A DNA stretch of 64,000 nucleotides from Polydactylus sextarius (taxonomy: Eukaryota > Chordata > Actinopteri > Polynemidae): contig CM028928.1 in NCBI GenBank assembly GCA_016801845.1, positions 10,336,827-10,400,826 on the forward strand, written 5' to 3'. The notes under the pieces were generated by a model. The model saw nothing but the letters and a program-made list of their open reading frames with translations, was not told the origin of the DNA and made no database searches. Both the position numbers and the translations under genes were made by a program. Positions within the stretch are counted from its first letter, which is position 1. Each line of letters starts with the position of its first letter. Shown one piece after another: positions 53,801 through 63,810 of the stretch.

Positions 53801-56800
53801 GTAAAGTGCGTCGTCCTGCAACCTGCTTTACTACTATATCCGACGTAAACCGATTAGCGTTAATTTAATTTAACTTGTTTAAGCCAGAGACACGTATATC
53901 GAAATGATAACGTGAGACGTACGTTGTAGTGTGCGTGTGTGTGCGCGCGCGCGCGTGTGTGCGTATATACATTTGTGTGTGTGTGTGTATGTGGACCAAT
54001 AGCGTCGCAGTTCAGAGGTCGACGCGGAGCGGAAATTGTTGGCTTGTGTGGTGCCACTGCAGCAAGTTGCAGGCTGCCTGTAGCTAAGCTAAGACAATCC
54101 ATGTAGGTGTTTTTAGGTGTTTGTCACTAGAAAGAAAAAACATGACAAGATTCGGAACGTATGAAAGATGAAGCCGACAAGTCCCGGGAGGTTATTTTCA
54201 CCAGTATCGCCTCTGAAGAAGAGGATAAGCTAACGTAAAGAAACCCGGAAGTGTTGTTGAAGGTAGCAACATTTCAACTTTAGCTTTGTTGTTTGACTAA
54301 GAAATTAAAGACAGTGATTGAATACGTCGCTGATAATTGTATTATGAGCTGATATCAACTGTTAGATTTACCACTTGTCTTTAGTTGCTTGACTTATGTT
54401 AACTAATCCAATGACAGCGTGTGAGAAAGATTTAAGACGTTAGCAACCGGCAGCTCTTGTAGCCTAGCTAACGTCATGCTTTCTTATAAACACAAGCTGC
54501 CTCCATCAAATAAACCAAGTGTGGAAGCTTGTTTGAATGTAATGCAGCACCTCACAGTCTTGGAGTAACATCATATATTCAGATCAAAACTTAGATATGA
54601 TAAATCACCCCCTGAAATTTATTTTCATTACATTTAGCCTAATTGCCACCGCTAATAACATTAGATGTATGTAATGTACACTGCATGCAAACTATGATGG
54701 AAGAACAGGTGTGATAATAACACATAAACACCAGAAGAAGAAAAAACGAAGAATTGCAGTTATATCATTGTTTCTCTAAGTTAAGGTATAATAGTCAGGA
54801 AACATGACTGCTTTGTATCTCATTTGTGATTTAATAAGGATGTTAAAATACAAGGCTGTAAAATACATGACATCTGCTGTGACATGCTACAGTTACGTGC
54901 TGAGATTAAACACACTTATGTGAACTTATGGTCAGTGCATGTTTGAAGTATTCATTGTCTTAGTTACTGTGATACAGTGTTTACATTGCTCATTTCCTTG
55001 CACAACATTGTCTGGGAGAATCATTTGTATATACAAATAACACTGGCAGATGTACCTGATCTGGTCTTACTTTTGGCAACAATTTTTAAAGTCCTAAGAA
55101 AAATAAGCTACTTATAGGATTTATGTATGTATCACATGTTTGAGATCTAGCTCCCTTTTCCTCCAAAGATCAATACTGTGCCATGATGTCCAAAAATGAT
55201 CATTGTCTAATTACATCTTCTTCTTTCCACAGTTACCAGAAGTCGTAGACACAATGAGTGCCAAATATGGCCTGGTGAGTTACAACAGTTCTCGGAAGCA
55301 CATTTCTATCTCCATCCCATCGTCCACGGAGGTGATGTCACCCCACATAAAGTCTGTAGAGGAGCTGAGAGTTCTGGGAATCAACCTGAGCAGCTTCAGT
55401 GCCCCCACACAGTTTTTTATCTGTGTAGCTGGAGTCTTCCTCTTTTACCTCGTCTACGGATACTTGCAGGTAACGAACAAAGACAGACAGATGTAATCGA
55501 GCGCGCACACACACAAACAAACATATGGTTAAAATTTTGTGAAGTTGTCAGTTGAAATTTAGTGATGTTGTCAAGGTATGTGTGTCAGATACAAAGAAGA
55601 CAGTGTATTCATTTACTTATTAATTTGCTTATTTATTTAAAAAATATAAAGTATATTTACACAGAATTTTCCACTTTTACTTAGAAATAGGTACAGATGG
55701 CAAATAAGACCATCCATACGACTTAATAGTTAACTAGATGGGCCTCAGAATGATGTCATGGCCTGTGTTGTGATTCTTTATGTGTCCCTCCCTCCAGGAA
55801 CTGATATTTTCCGTGGAAGGATTCAAACCTTTCGGTTGGTACCTCACCCTGGTCCAGTTCGGCTTCTACTCTGTGTTTGGACTCGTGGAGCTTCAGCTCA
55901 CTCAGGACAAACGCAGAAGGTACGCGCTTTTTGTGCAGTACTCTTAATTTACATTTACAGATGATATTCCTCTAAGACAGGGGTGGGCAATTAATTCCAC
56001 AAACGGCCGTGTGGCTGCTGGTTTTTGTTCCAACCGGTCAAGATCACACAGTTTGACCAATCAACTGTGAAGACTGAGATCAGTTAATTCAATGAGTTAA
56101 GTCTGGTGCGCTGCTGCTTGGTTGAAATGAAAACCTGCAGCCACACGGCCCTTAGTGGAATTAATTGCCCACCCCTGCTTTAAGATGTATACTTCATCCT
56201 TGTTGGGCAATGTCTTTTGATTGAGTTTGACAAAATCTGCTGAACCAACACAGTATTTAAATACAGAAATAAGTTTCTCAGCTGTTTTATATTTTTCCCA
56301 TCCTACAGGATACCAGGGAAGACTTATATGATCATCGCACTTCTGACTGTGGGAACCATGGGCCTGTCCAATACCTCTCTGGGCTACTTGAACTACCCAA
56401 CACAGGTCATCTTTAAGTGCTGTAAACTCATCCCTGTCATGATTGGAGGAGTCTTTATACAAGGTCAGCTGATTGTATTATTTGTATATATATATTAATG
56501 TGCTGACCTGCAGCCATTGATAAGGCAGGTTTGTGTTTCTTGTTATAAAATTGTGTTTAATAGATGTCTCAGTTGAAGTTTTTCTACTTTCTACAGAACT
56601 CTTGAGAAATGTGTTGAGAAACACATTTAGTAGTTTTTTTAATTATGATCAGATAATACATAAATTTAATGACATTCATTTTTTTCCATTATTGAGATGA
56701 ACTCTACAAGTCTACATGTGAATTAATCTGACATTTGTATGATCAAAAAGACCAGGATTCTGCCTTTAATTATTTACAAATTTAATCTTTTGTCTTCAGA

Positions 56801-59800
56801 GTCTAATACTAGTTATTAAGTTCAATTATTTGCACTTTTTTAATCTCAGAGATTTGCTTAATTTTCCCTTTATGAAATTAAAAAAGAGTTGACCATAACC
56901 ATCAGTCAAGAGAGTTGGACTTTGGAGAACATCTCACACCTCATTTAATCCAGGTTCCTTTGAAGAAATGACCACCTTTCAATTTTTTGTTACCTCCTTT
57001 TTATCCACGTCTGTTGTTTTCGGCTGTCAGAGGCCGCTCCCTGTTTCTCTCTCTCTCTGCTCTCGGTTGTCTGTCCTTTCATCCTCACACCGGACTTTTC
57101 AAGGTGCCATGTCCTCAATGTCAGACATATTTTGAGTTTTTTTTTTTTTTTGCCTCCTGCCATTTCTCTCTGATTGGGTAGATGTAAGGACCATGGTCCC
57201 TCAAGGGCTCAAGTAGGAAACAGAATTTGCTCACTTAGAATGCAAAAAGGAAAGAAAGTGGGAGAGAGGGATGGATGGAGGTATGGGTGTGGGGTTGCAT
57301 CTGATGTGAATCCCTTCAAAGGCGAGTCAGGGAATCAAAGCCGACCACAGCCAACCTGATCCTGCGTCCCCTTGTCAACCTCAAGGCATCCATCAGTCAG
57401 ATTTTTTTTCTCAAAAACTCCTTCATCCTGTTGTTTTTTTTTTCCCCTCTCTTTTTAACAAACCTTTTTTTTTGTCCATTGTTATGCCTTAGAAACACTG
57501 AATTGTGAAGCTGTTGTCAAAACTATAATTAATTACTTTTTTTTTTTTTTTTACCAAAATGTGATGTCAACTTGAATAAGAAAGAAAGAGTTGGGGCATC
57601 TTTTGAACATTTCCTTGCAAGCTGTGCTGGAAGGAAAGGTGCAACGTCTTGGATCGGTTTCTCTGCATTTATAAATGTAAAAAAAAAAGAAGTTGTTGGA
57701 AGTTTTATCTGTATCATATCTTATCATTTCTGGTCAGTGCCAGTGATTTCTCACTGGCACAACCTTTAAAAGTTTTTTCCTCGCTTTCAATTTGTGAAGT
57801 CATTTCTGAATTCAGTTGAATTGTAAAACTGTGGACAAATTGTGTTCAAAATGATTCAGTGCTCTGCGTTTGTGTTCCAGGTAAACGCTACAACGTGGCT
57901 GATGTGGCCGCTGCTCTCTGCATGAGTCTGGGACTCATCTGGTTTACGCTAGCTGACAGCAAAGTGGCCCCCAACTTCAACGTCACAGGTAATATCTTTC
58001 TGGATCCAACGACAGATGCCAGAGGTTTCACAGACGCGCTGTAATATTATCACTGCTGTCAAACGAGCATCCACGTCATCAGTGTGCTGTGTTTTCAAGG
58101 TTAGCTCGCAAAAAAATCTGGACCAGAACATCTTGTTTCATTGCAACAAAAATAAAAGCTTCGTCACTCATCTCTTGTCGACATGAACTGAGAAAAGCAG
58201 ATGATTCACTGAAACACTAATAGTACAGTTTGATTTCTGCCAGTGAAACATAACAGATTTGGATTGAAATCTAAGCTTTCTGATAGTTTCTTGTCACGGT
58301 GTACAACACAGATTTGTGTTGTACACCGTGACTACAACTAATGAACAGATGAAAGGCTCAGTGCAGTTTTATGCCAAAAAATCATCTTTTGTGTATTATA
58401 AAAAATACATGTCTTACAATGAGCAGCGCATCTCCACATCTATTTAATTTACTCATATTGTAAATCAGTGTGTTTGTGTTTGTGCGTCATACAGGTGTTC
58501 TCCTCATCTCCTTGGCTCTGTGTGCGGACGCAGCCATTGGAAATGTGCAGGAGAAAGCCATGAAACTCCACAACGGATCCAACTCTGAAATGGTACTCCT
58601 TTATCAATGTATATACAGTATAAGTGCACAATAAAGTTTCAGTTCAGCTGAGTAGATGTGTTCACACAAATGTTAAAGGTGCAGGCTACATCCCGTATTT
58701 CAGCAGAGACGATTTTGATACTTTGATAGTTTGTTTTAATTCTTGTGTGATGTCCCAGACTGAACATATGGTGTCTTGACAGGTTCTGTATTCGTACTCC
58801 ATCGGTTTTGTCTACATACTGACAGGCCTGCTCTGTGTGGGTGGTCTGGGGACAGCGGTGGCATTCTGCTCAGAGGTGAATATAATCTAAGACAATACAA
58901 ATACATTCAGACGGTGTTATCACAGAGGTCATTTGCTATTTAAATCTTTCAGTTGGCGCATTTTCGATCTCTTCAGGATACGCTGATTTATTTATTTTTT
59001 TTCAAACAGTATCATTGTAATATTACACTTCCATCAGAAGAACATAGTAGTCGTTCATTTCTTCCATATCAGATTGTTTAATAATGTTTTTTTCCTCTGT
59101 CCTCACAGCATCCCGTGGTTACCTACGGTTACGCATTCTTCTTCTCTCTCACCGGATATTTTGGCATCTCTTTTGTCTTGGCCTTGATCAAACTGTTCGG
59201 TGCCCTGGTTGCAGTGACAGGTCAGAGGAGTATTTTGTCAAACTTTCTTTGCTCTTCTCCCATGTTTTTTTTTTTTTTTTTTGTTTCTTTCTTTCTTTCT
59301 TTCTTTAGGGGGGAGTTGTAGTGAGGGGGGAAAAAAAATCACAGCTAAAACTGTATTTTAGAAGGTTTAAAAAAAAAAAAATAGCTTATGAACCATTAGT
59401 GTATACAAAAAATAAAATTACACCTTACAGCATTTTTTAATCATGTTAGAAAACGATATTGGATTTTTGCCTATATCCGATATGCCGATATTTTCAGACC
59501 CACTTTGGCTGATTGCCACGTCAGTGTTATTATTTATTTATTTATATACACACGCACATATATAAAGAGAAGAACACAAATTGTGCATATTTTTGTAATG
59601 GCCTACATAAAGACATAAAACAAGACAAGTAACATCAGATTCTACTCTGGATGTATCTTTTTACTAATATAGAAATTTGCTCATGGCAAATAGGGAAATA
59701 AATCATTTCAGTTGGATGGGATGTAAATTAATGCCAGATTTATTTATTTTTTTGCTTAAAGGAGCAAATATAAAACAAACTAATTACCTTTTCTAAACTA

Positions 59801-62717
59801 ACAGCCGAGTGACAGACGGCAAATCTTCTAATGCGCAAAATAAAATACACACCAAATTTATTTTTAAGTCACACTTTCAACTGAAAGTATAAATCTTCAT
59901 GTTTATGACTGACGACGACAGGGAGTATTCTGTATATTCTCTGTCATTTTGAGCCTAAGTAACGAGTCAGACAAACTTCACTCACTTTCAGAGCTTTTTG
60001 GCAGCTTTTAAATTGCAGAGATGAATTTATCTGCACAAAAAAAAAATAGCAGCTCTGCTTTTTCACTGAGCAGCCGTTCTCTGTCAACACTTGCAGTGGG
60101 TGTATACTGGTATTTGCATTCTGCACGAGGAAGCGCACGAGAACAGTCACCGTTTGTTTTACTTCTTCTCACATTACTGGTGCTACTACATATATTTCAT
60201 ATAGCAGCTTTGTTGTTCTTTGAGATGCTTTAGAATTTCTCCACTCCGCCGACACGTAGAAACTTGTTTCTAATGCTCATAAAACACATTAATCACCGTC
60301 ACATGCTCATAGTTAAGACGTCACCCAGTCAGCCATGCACATCATCAGAAATTTCCATATGTGCAGATCACGATGATAATAGTTTTAAAGCTTTTACCAG
60401 CTGCGATCATCATCCAACCATATTAAACACACATACAACAACACTGTTTCCCAACAAATATGAGAAATGCCCGTTTAAATACAATACAACAGCACAACTG
60501 AATACATCTCAAAATGTAAAGATACATACATTTACTGTGTAACGACAATTATTAAAGTCATTTAGCTTGTGACTTAATGAGCAGCAGTATGAGCACCAAT
60601 AACAGAAACCCCAGTGGTCGTTCTAATATAATGATGCTATATGCAATTTAATTTAAAAAGGATAAGACATAAGGATTATCTGTGACTGATCAGACAGTGT
60701 TTCTAAAACTGAAAAGTTAAATTTTACCAGTAGTAATAGTAGTTGATACTTTGGTCAAATAAAACCAAAATTGGTTTGTATCAGACGTTGTTGAGGTCGT
60801 TTGCTGAGGACTACAGTGGCTGCGTAGCGCCAAGAGCAAAACATGGAGCGGTGTGTGTTGTTACACGGCTACACGAGTGCAAAAGGTGTAAAGGTCTTTT
60901 ATAGATGACGCTATAATTCTACGTTTCTTTGCACAAATACTAAAACTACTTTTCTAACACGATCATAACACATCACATTGCAAGAAAAAGTGAAAACTAT
61001 GACCTGGCCAAACATGTCGCTTGACTTGAATCCAATAGAAAAAGCTTTGAAGTATTTGAAAGCGGAAGGCAGAGCAACAAAAGCCCCTCAAGCAAAGAAC
61101 AGCTGAAAAGAATCATTTGTGAAGAATGACAGAACATCTCTTCACAGATTTGTGGAAGACTGGTGTCATCCATGCCCAGAAGGATGGAAGCTGTCATCGA
61201 GAATAAAGGCAGATGTACACAATATTAAACAAATAAAAGAATGGAATCTCATTAATGCATTAAGGGGGCACTGACTTTCCTTTTTTTTTTTTTTTTTTTT
61301 TTTTTTTTGCAGTTGCTTCTTTAATATGGATCTTATGGATCTGGATATGGATATGGATCTTTAATATGGATCATTAGTTAGGCGTCTCCGTTTTTCAAAT
61401 TAATTGGTTGAATTTTTTTTTTTTTTTTTTGGTTTTGGGTAAAATGTAATCTAAAATCTAACTGCCTTATATTAAACAGACAGGATTTGTTAGTAAGAGT
61501 TTAGTACTTTAACCAGGGTTGTATTCTTTTTTATTGTTATTATTTATTGTGTACTGTATAATCCAGGTTAGAAAGTCTCCTCTGTTCTGCTTTTGTTTCA
61601 AGTTTATAATTAAGTGAAAGTAATACGATTGGCTCTGATGGTAACATGACTGTTTTACTCTTTTGCAGTGACCACCGGGAGAAAGGCCATGACCATCGTA
61701 CTTTCCTTCATGTTCTTCACGAAACCTTTCACTTTTCAGTAAGTACTGTCACCTTTTGACTTAAATCAGTTTTTCTTCTCGTTTCAAGTGAGTCTGCAGT
61801 GCGACCACTGACCTCTCCTTTGACAAATAAAGCTTGATTTGGCTTCACTTCCCCTGGTTTTCATGTCCTCAGTCCATTTTCAGACCTTGACCACTCTGCT
61901 GCTCTCGCTCCTTGTCCTTCTTGCCCTCGCTCACCCTCTTAACTCCTCTGTGCTGTCAGAAGGGTCTTGTTTGTTGCCGTACCTCTCCTGCTTCTGTTTC
62001 TCCGGCGTGACTTTCGACACACATGCGAAGAAAAGATGCAGAAAACTTTGGCGAAATCTTCATAATCACCTTCGTTTTTCGCCCCCGGCTGATGTTTGCC
62101 CTCCGCTGGACTAACAGTCCCTTTTTATGACTGAACATCAAACTTTTTCAACCAACAGCTTTGTTATCGGCAAATTTACGTTCCTTTACATTTTAAGAAA
62201 AAACACAGCAGCGTGCTATTTAAAGGAACAACCAACACAAATCTAAATCAATTTAAATCACATTCCCGTTTGAAATTATTGGCGTACAGCCACAACCCTC
62301 TTAAACCTGTCTAAATGTTTTTGTTCGTCAGCCACACTGTTTTCGCTGGCACCTCACTGTTTTTCTTGGCGTAACCTGTAAGTCAGCGGGACGTGTAGTT
62401 CGTCATATTTAACGGCATGTGTGAGCACATCCAGAACAATGAATAATTGCACCTCAATGCTGCTGTTGATAAAGAATTCCAAAGGAAACTTAATAATACA
62501 CTGATAAAAAAAAATCTTCCCGTGACTGTTTTAAACATCTAACCTATCCATCTCTTCCTTCCTCAGGTATATTTGGGGTGGCCTTCTCGTGCTCTTCGGC
62601 ATCTTCTTGAATGTTTACAGTAAAAACAGGGACAAAATGAAGCTTCCCTCCATCAAGGACCTCAGGAGCTGGCTGCTGACGGGGAAGAAAGTTCGATTTC
62701 TCTCGCAAAATGTATAG
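53783..62717 (+). CDS. slc35b3: slc35b3: PAPS transporter 2 (PAPST2), 10 coding exons, 387 aa
   Basis: Golgi antiporter of the SLC35 nucleotide-sugar transporter family. Known role: it moves the sulfate donor PAPS from cytosol into the Golgi lumen for sulfation of glycans and proteins. Coding exons: 53783-53800, 55233-55469, 55798-55919, 56309-56463, 57881-57988, 58495-58592, 58783-58875, 59109-59220, 61669-61738, 62567-62717. All introns are GT-AG and all phases join, giving 387 codons plus TAG (human protein about 401). Family stretches seen: MSPHIKSVEELRVLG (41-55), ELIFSVEGFK (86-95), NYPTQVIFKCCKLIPVM (154-170), GKRYNVADV (178-186), NVQEKAMKLHN (230-240), TTGRKAMTIVLSF (316-328). Hydrophobic segments lie near 67-84, 98-118, 131-150, 157-176, 185-203, 214-231, 249-272, 284-313, 322-338 and 341-356, matching a roughly ten-pass topology. 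The C-terminal tail (about 357-387) is lysine/arginine-rich and divergent from human. The start is the first ATG after an in-frame stop at 53756. Confidence 0.95.
53929..54260. promoter_or_regulatory. CpG-rich segment at start of intron 1; possible second promoter
   Basis: Locally rich in CpG compared with the rest of the window. It starts with a 44-bp alternating purine-pyrimidine tract (53929-53972) and ends near an ETS-type site CCGGAAGTG (about 54245-54253) typical of housekeeping promoters. It may be the core of a broad slc35b3 promoter or an alternative start that would use the ATG at 55254. Inference only. Confidence 0.35.
54261..55232. other. slc35b3 intron 1, distal part
   Basis: Single-copy-looking AT-rich intron sequence without recognised elements, ending in the exon 2 acceptor at 55231-55232. 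Confidence 0.6.
55233..55469 (+). CDS. slc35b3: slc35b3 coding exon 2
   Basis: Residues 7-85. The acceptor follows a pyrimidine tract (cttctttccacag) and the donor is GTAACG at 55470. It holds the cytosolic N-terminus, the conserved MSPHIKSVEELRVLG stretch and the first membrane segment (FFICVAGVFLFYLVYGYL, 67-84). Phase 0 at both ends. Confidence 0.95.
55798..55919 (+). CDS. slc35b3: slc35b3 coding exon 3
   Basis: Residues 86-125 plus two bases of Arg126. Begins ELIFSVEGFK and ends QDKRR. Acceptor cctccag, donor GTACGC at 55920. It carries the second membrane segment (WYLTLVQFGFYSVFGLVEL, about 99-117). Confidence 0.95.
55978..56177. mobile_element. 200-bp hAT-type MITE in intron 3 of slc35b3
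   Basis: Perfect 23-bp terminal inverted repeats beginning CAGGGGTGGGCAATT (55978-56000 and 56155-56177). Flanked by an 8-bp target-site duplication with one mismatch: ctctaaga (55970-55977) and ctttaaga (56178-56185). The inverted pairing continues imperfectly inside (GGCCGTGTGGCTGC... against its complement near 56137-56150), so the whole element can fold. There is no coding capacity. TIR sequence and 8-bp duplication are typical of the hAT superfamily. The well preserved ends suggest a fairly young insertion. Confidence 0.88.
56309..56463 (+). CDS. slc35b3: slc35b3 coding exon 4
   Basis: Completes Arg126 and encodes 127-177 plus one base of Gly178. Acceptor tcctacag, donor GTCAGC at 56464. 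It contains the most conserved block of the family, NYPTQVIFKCCKLIPVM, and two membrane segments. Confidence 0.95.
56464..57880. other. slc35b3 intron 4
   Basis: 1.4 kb AT-rich intron with T runs (57139-57151, 57538-57553). No repeats with recognisable ends and no gene. Confidence 0.6.
57881..57988 (+). CDS. slc35b3: slc35b3 coding exon 5
   Basis: Encodes Gly178 to Thr213 plus one base of Gly214: GKRYNVADVAAALCMSLG followed by LIWFTLADS. Acceptor gtgttccag, donor GTAATA at 57989. The first two exon bases are GT, completing the split Gly codon. Confidence 0.95.
58284..58340. repeat. Inverted repeat: 18-bp perfect stem, 4-nt loop, in intron 5
   Basis: GTCACGGTGTACAACACA at 58293-58310, loop gatt, and its exact complement at 58315-58332. 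Five further bases pair outside small internal mismatches (tagtt 58284-58288 with aacta 58336-58340). No flanking duplication is obvious. Confidence 0.85.
58495..58592 (+). CDS. slc35b3: slc35b3 coding exon 6
   Basis: Encodes Gly214-Met246, with a membrane segment VLLISLALCADAAIG followed by NVQEKAMKLHNGSNSEM. Acceptor catacag, donor GTACTC at 58593. It contains an NGS sequon at 240-242 in a loop, whose use is unknown. Confidence 0.95.
58783..58875 (+). CDS. slc35b3: slc35b3 coding exon 7
   Basis: 31 codons, phase 0 at both ends (residues 247-277), starting VLYSYSIGFVYIL. Acceptor cttgacag, donor GTGAAT at 58876. A single hydrophobic membrane segment fills most of the exon. Confidence 0.95.
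59109..59220 (+). CDS. slc35b3: slc35b3 coding exon 8
   Basis: Residues 278-314 plus one base of Val315. Contains YGYAFFFSLTGYFGISFVL, strongly conserved in SLC35B2/B3 proteins. Acceptor cctcacag, donor GTCAGA at 59221. Confidence 0.95.
59454..59515. mobile_element. Short repeat-like fragment rich in ATATCGG units
   Basis: The segment cgatattggatttttgcc then tatatccgatatgccgata resembles the ATATCGG-rich stretches of dispersed teleost DNA-transposon repeats. No ends or duplication are visible, so only a degenerate fragment is proposed. It is followed by about 1.4 kb of AT-rich intron with nothing recognisable. Confidence 0.3.
60957..61215 (+). pseudogene. Tc1-like transposase remnant (3' part), intron 8
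   Basis: Degenerate coding sequence on the + strand. At 61005 one frame reads WPNMSLDLNPIEKALKYLK, the WP..SPDLNPIE signature around the third catalytic acidic residue (E, codon 61038-61040) of Tc1/mariner DDE transposases. Further along, in a shifted frame, ICGRLVSSMPRRMEAVI matches the usual transposase C-terminus. Upstream, 60957-60985 reads HDHNTSH, resembling the D-N-(P)-H motif region. Stops and frameshifts make it non-functional. The N-terminal half and inverted repeats were not found. Confidence 0.75.
61321..61373. repeat. Short degenerate tandem repeat of ATATGGATCT-like units
   Basis: About five imperfect copies of a 6-10 bp unit (ttaatatggatc, ttatggatct, ggatatgg, atatggatct, ttaatatggatc). 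Located in intron 8 just after a 28-base T run (61281-61308). Confidence 0.7.
61669..61738 (+). CDS. slc35b3: slc35b3 coding exon 9
   Basis: Short 70-nt exon: the rest of Val315, then TTGRKAMTIVLSFMFFTKPF and the first two bases of Gln338. Acceptor ttttgcag, donor GTAAGT at 61739. The Arg-Lys pair precedes a membrane segment, as in other SLC35 members. Confidence 0.93.
61739..62566. other. slc35b3 intron 9
   Basis: 828-bp intron; pyrimidine-rich at 61850-61950. No recognised element. Confidence 0.6.
62567..62717 (+). CDS. slc35b3: slc35b3 coding exon 10 with stop
   Basis: Completes Gln338, encodes 339-387 (YIWGGLLVLFGIFLNVYSKN is the last membrane segment) and ends in TAG at 62715-62717. 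Acceptor ttcctcag. The terminal tail is basic (KKVRFLSQNV at the end) and differs from the mammalian tail. Confidence 0.95.
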
Positions 62718-63579
62718 GAGGCGCCCACGGGCGTAGTGGAAGTCCTGCGCAGGCAGCACACTGTAAGTCTGTTCAGATGTAGAACGGCCCCGTCCCTCTG
62801 TTTCAGAGGGATAGGTACCTGAGCCACTGGCCTCCTCGCTACCAACATTGAGCCAAGGATGGGTATACAGGGTCTGGCCACCAAATCAGCCACACAAACT
62901 GTTGAAATGACAAACCTACGATGGGTGACGGAGTCTGTGTATCCTGTCTGTGCCAGTACACCAGTGGTGTAGAACTGACTTTAATTACTTTATCTGAAGC
63001 AAACTGAAGGAAGTGTAACTGTTTTTAAAATATGGGATCAACGGTGCTTTAGAGCACCACATTCCCAACATGGAGGAAAAAAAAAAACACACCAAGAACT
63101 TAAAAGACTCTCCAAAGGGAAGCCAGCGCCTTAGCTAACCAAATCGCACACTTTTGCACTGGAGTGAACTGTACGTAAACCCGCCCCCTCCCCTCCTCAA
63201 GTGGCTGAGAAAAAGCAATTTTTTTTTTTTTTTTTGGGACGGAAAACATCCAAACAGACACCTGAATGCATCGTGTCGGACGTGAACGTTCAATCCACAT
63301 CCTAAAGGAACATACATGTTGAGGGCAGATATGTTTCTGCAGGTGCCAGAAAAAAAATAAACTAGAATGAAAATTCGATTTACATAATAACGGTCTGGAT
63401 AAAAGTTTATCTGTAATTTATAGCTGACTGCTTCCCAAAACGTGAAAATGTGTGATCCATGTCATCATACGGTGATATTTTGGGGAAGGCGGAGACATTC
63501 ATTCGACTGCACATCAACCACGTCAACTACTATTATTTGCTAACCATGTGTTTTGGTGAAAGAGTACCTCTCTTTTTAC

Positions 63580-63585
63580 AATAAA
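63580..63585 (+). terminator. slc35b3: Polyadenylation signal AATAAA (proximal candidate)
   Basis: AATAAA followed about 37 nt later by a GT-rich stretch starting at 63622, the usual arrangement of signal plus downstream element. Use is inferred. Confidence 0.5.
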
Positions 63586-63620
63586 ACAAACTGAAACATT
63601 TCTCTTAAAGTTAATCCAGA

Positions 63621-63656
<36 letters not shown>

Positions 63657-63804
63657 TTGTCAGCCAGCCCGTATTCTTTCCCCTTGCACCACTTGGGAGA
63701 AGAGTTGAAATGTTGCCAAACTGTGTGTGTGTTTATCCATTCAGAGGCCTCGGGCATGTTTGATTAGGAGTCCAGAAAAAAAGATAGCACTCTGCTAGAC
63801 AGAA

Positions 63805-63810
63805 AATAAA
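63805..63810 (+). terminator. slc35b3: Polyadenylation signal AATAAA (distal candidate)
   Basis: Canonical hexamer followed by GT-rich sequence (tgtgtacgctgtgtgtgtg) from about 63859. Either this or the 63580 site, or both, may be used. Confidence 0.45.

Noticed and set aside
55254..55256. ATG in exon 2 (MSAKYG) as the slc35b3 start
   Set aside because: Kept as an alternative only: exon 1 supplies an upstream in-frame ATG with a good donor, phase match and an upstream in-frame stop.
56097..56462. 121-codon - strand open frame over slc35b3 exon 4 and the MITE
   Set aside because: Antisense of a conserved exon and part of a transposon; an artefact.
61839..62114. 91-codon frame in intron 9 as an extra coding exon
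   Set aside because: Exons 9 and 10 join exactly without it (split Gln338 codon), and the translated sequence has no counterpart in the SLC35 family.
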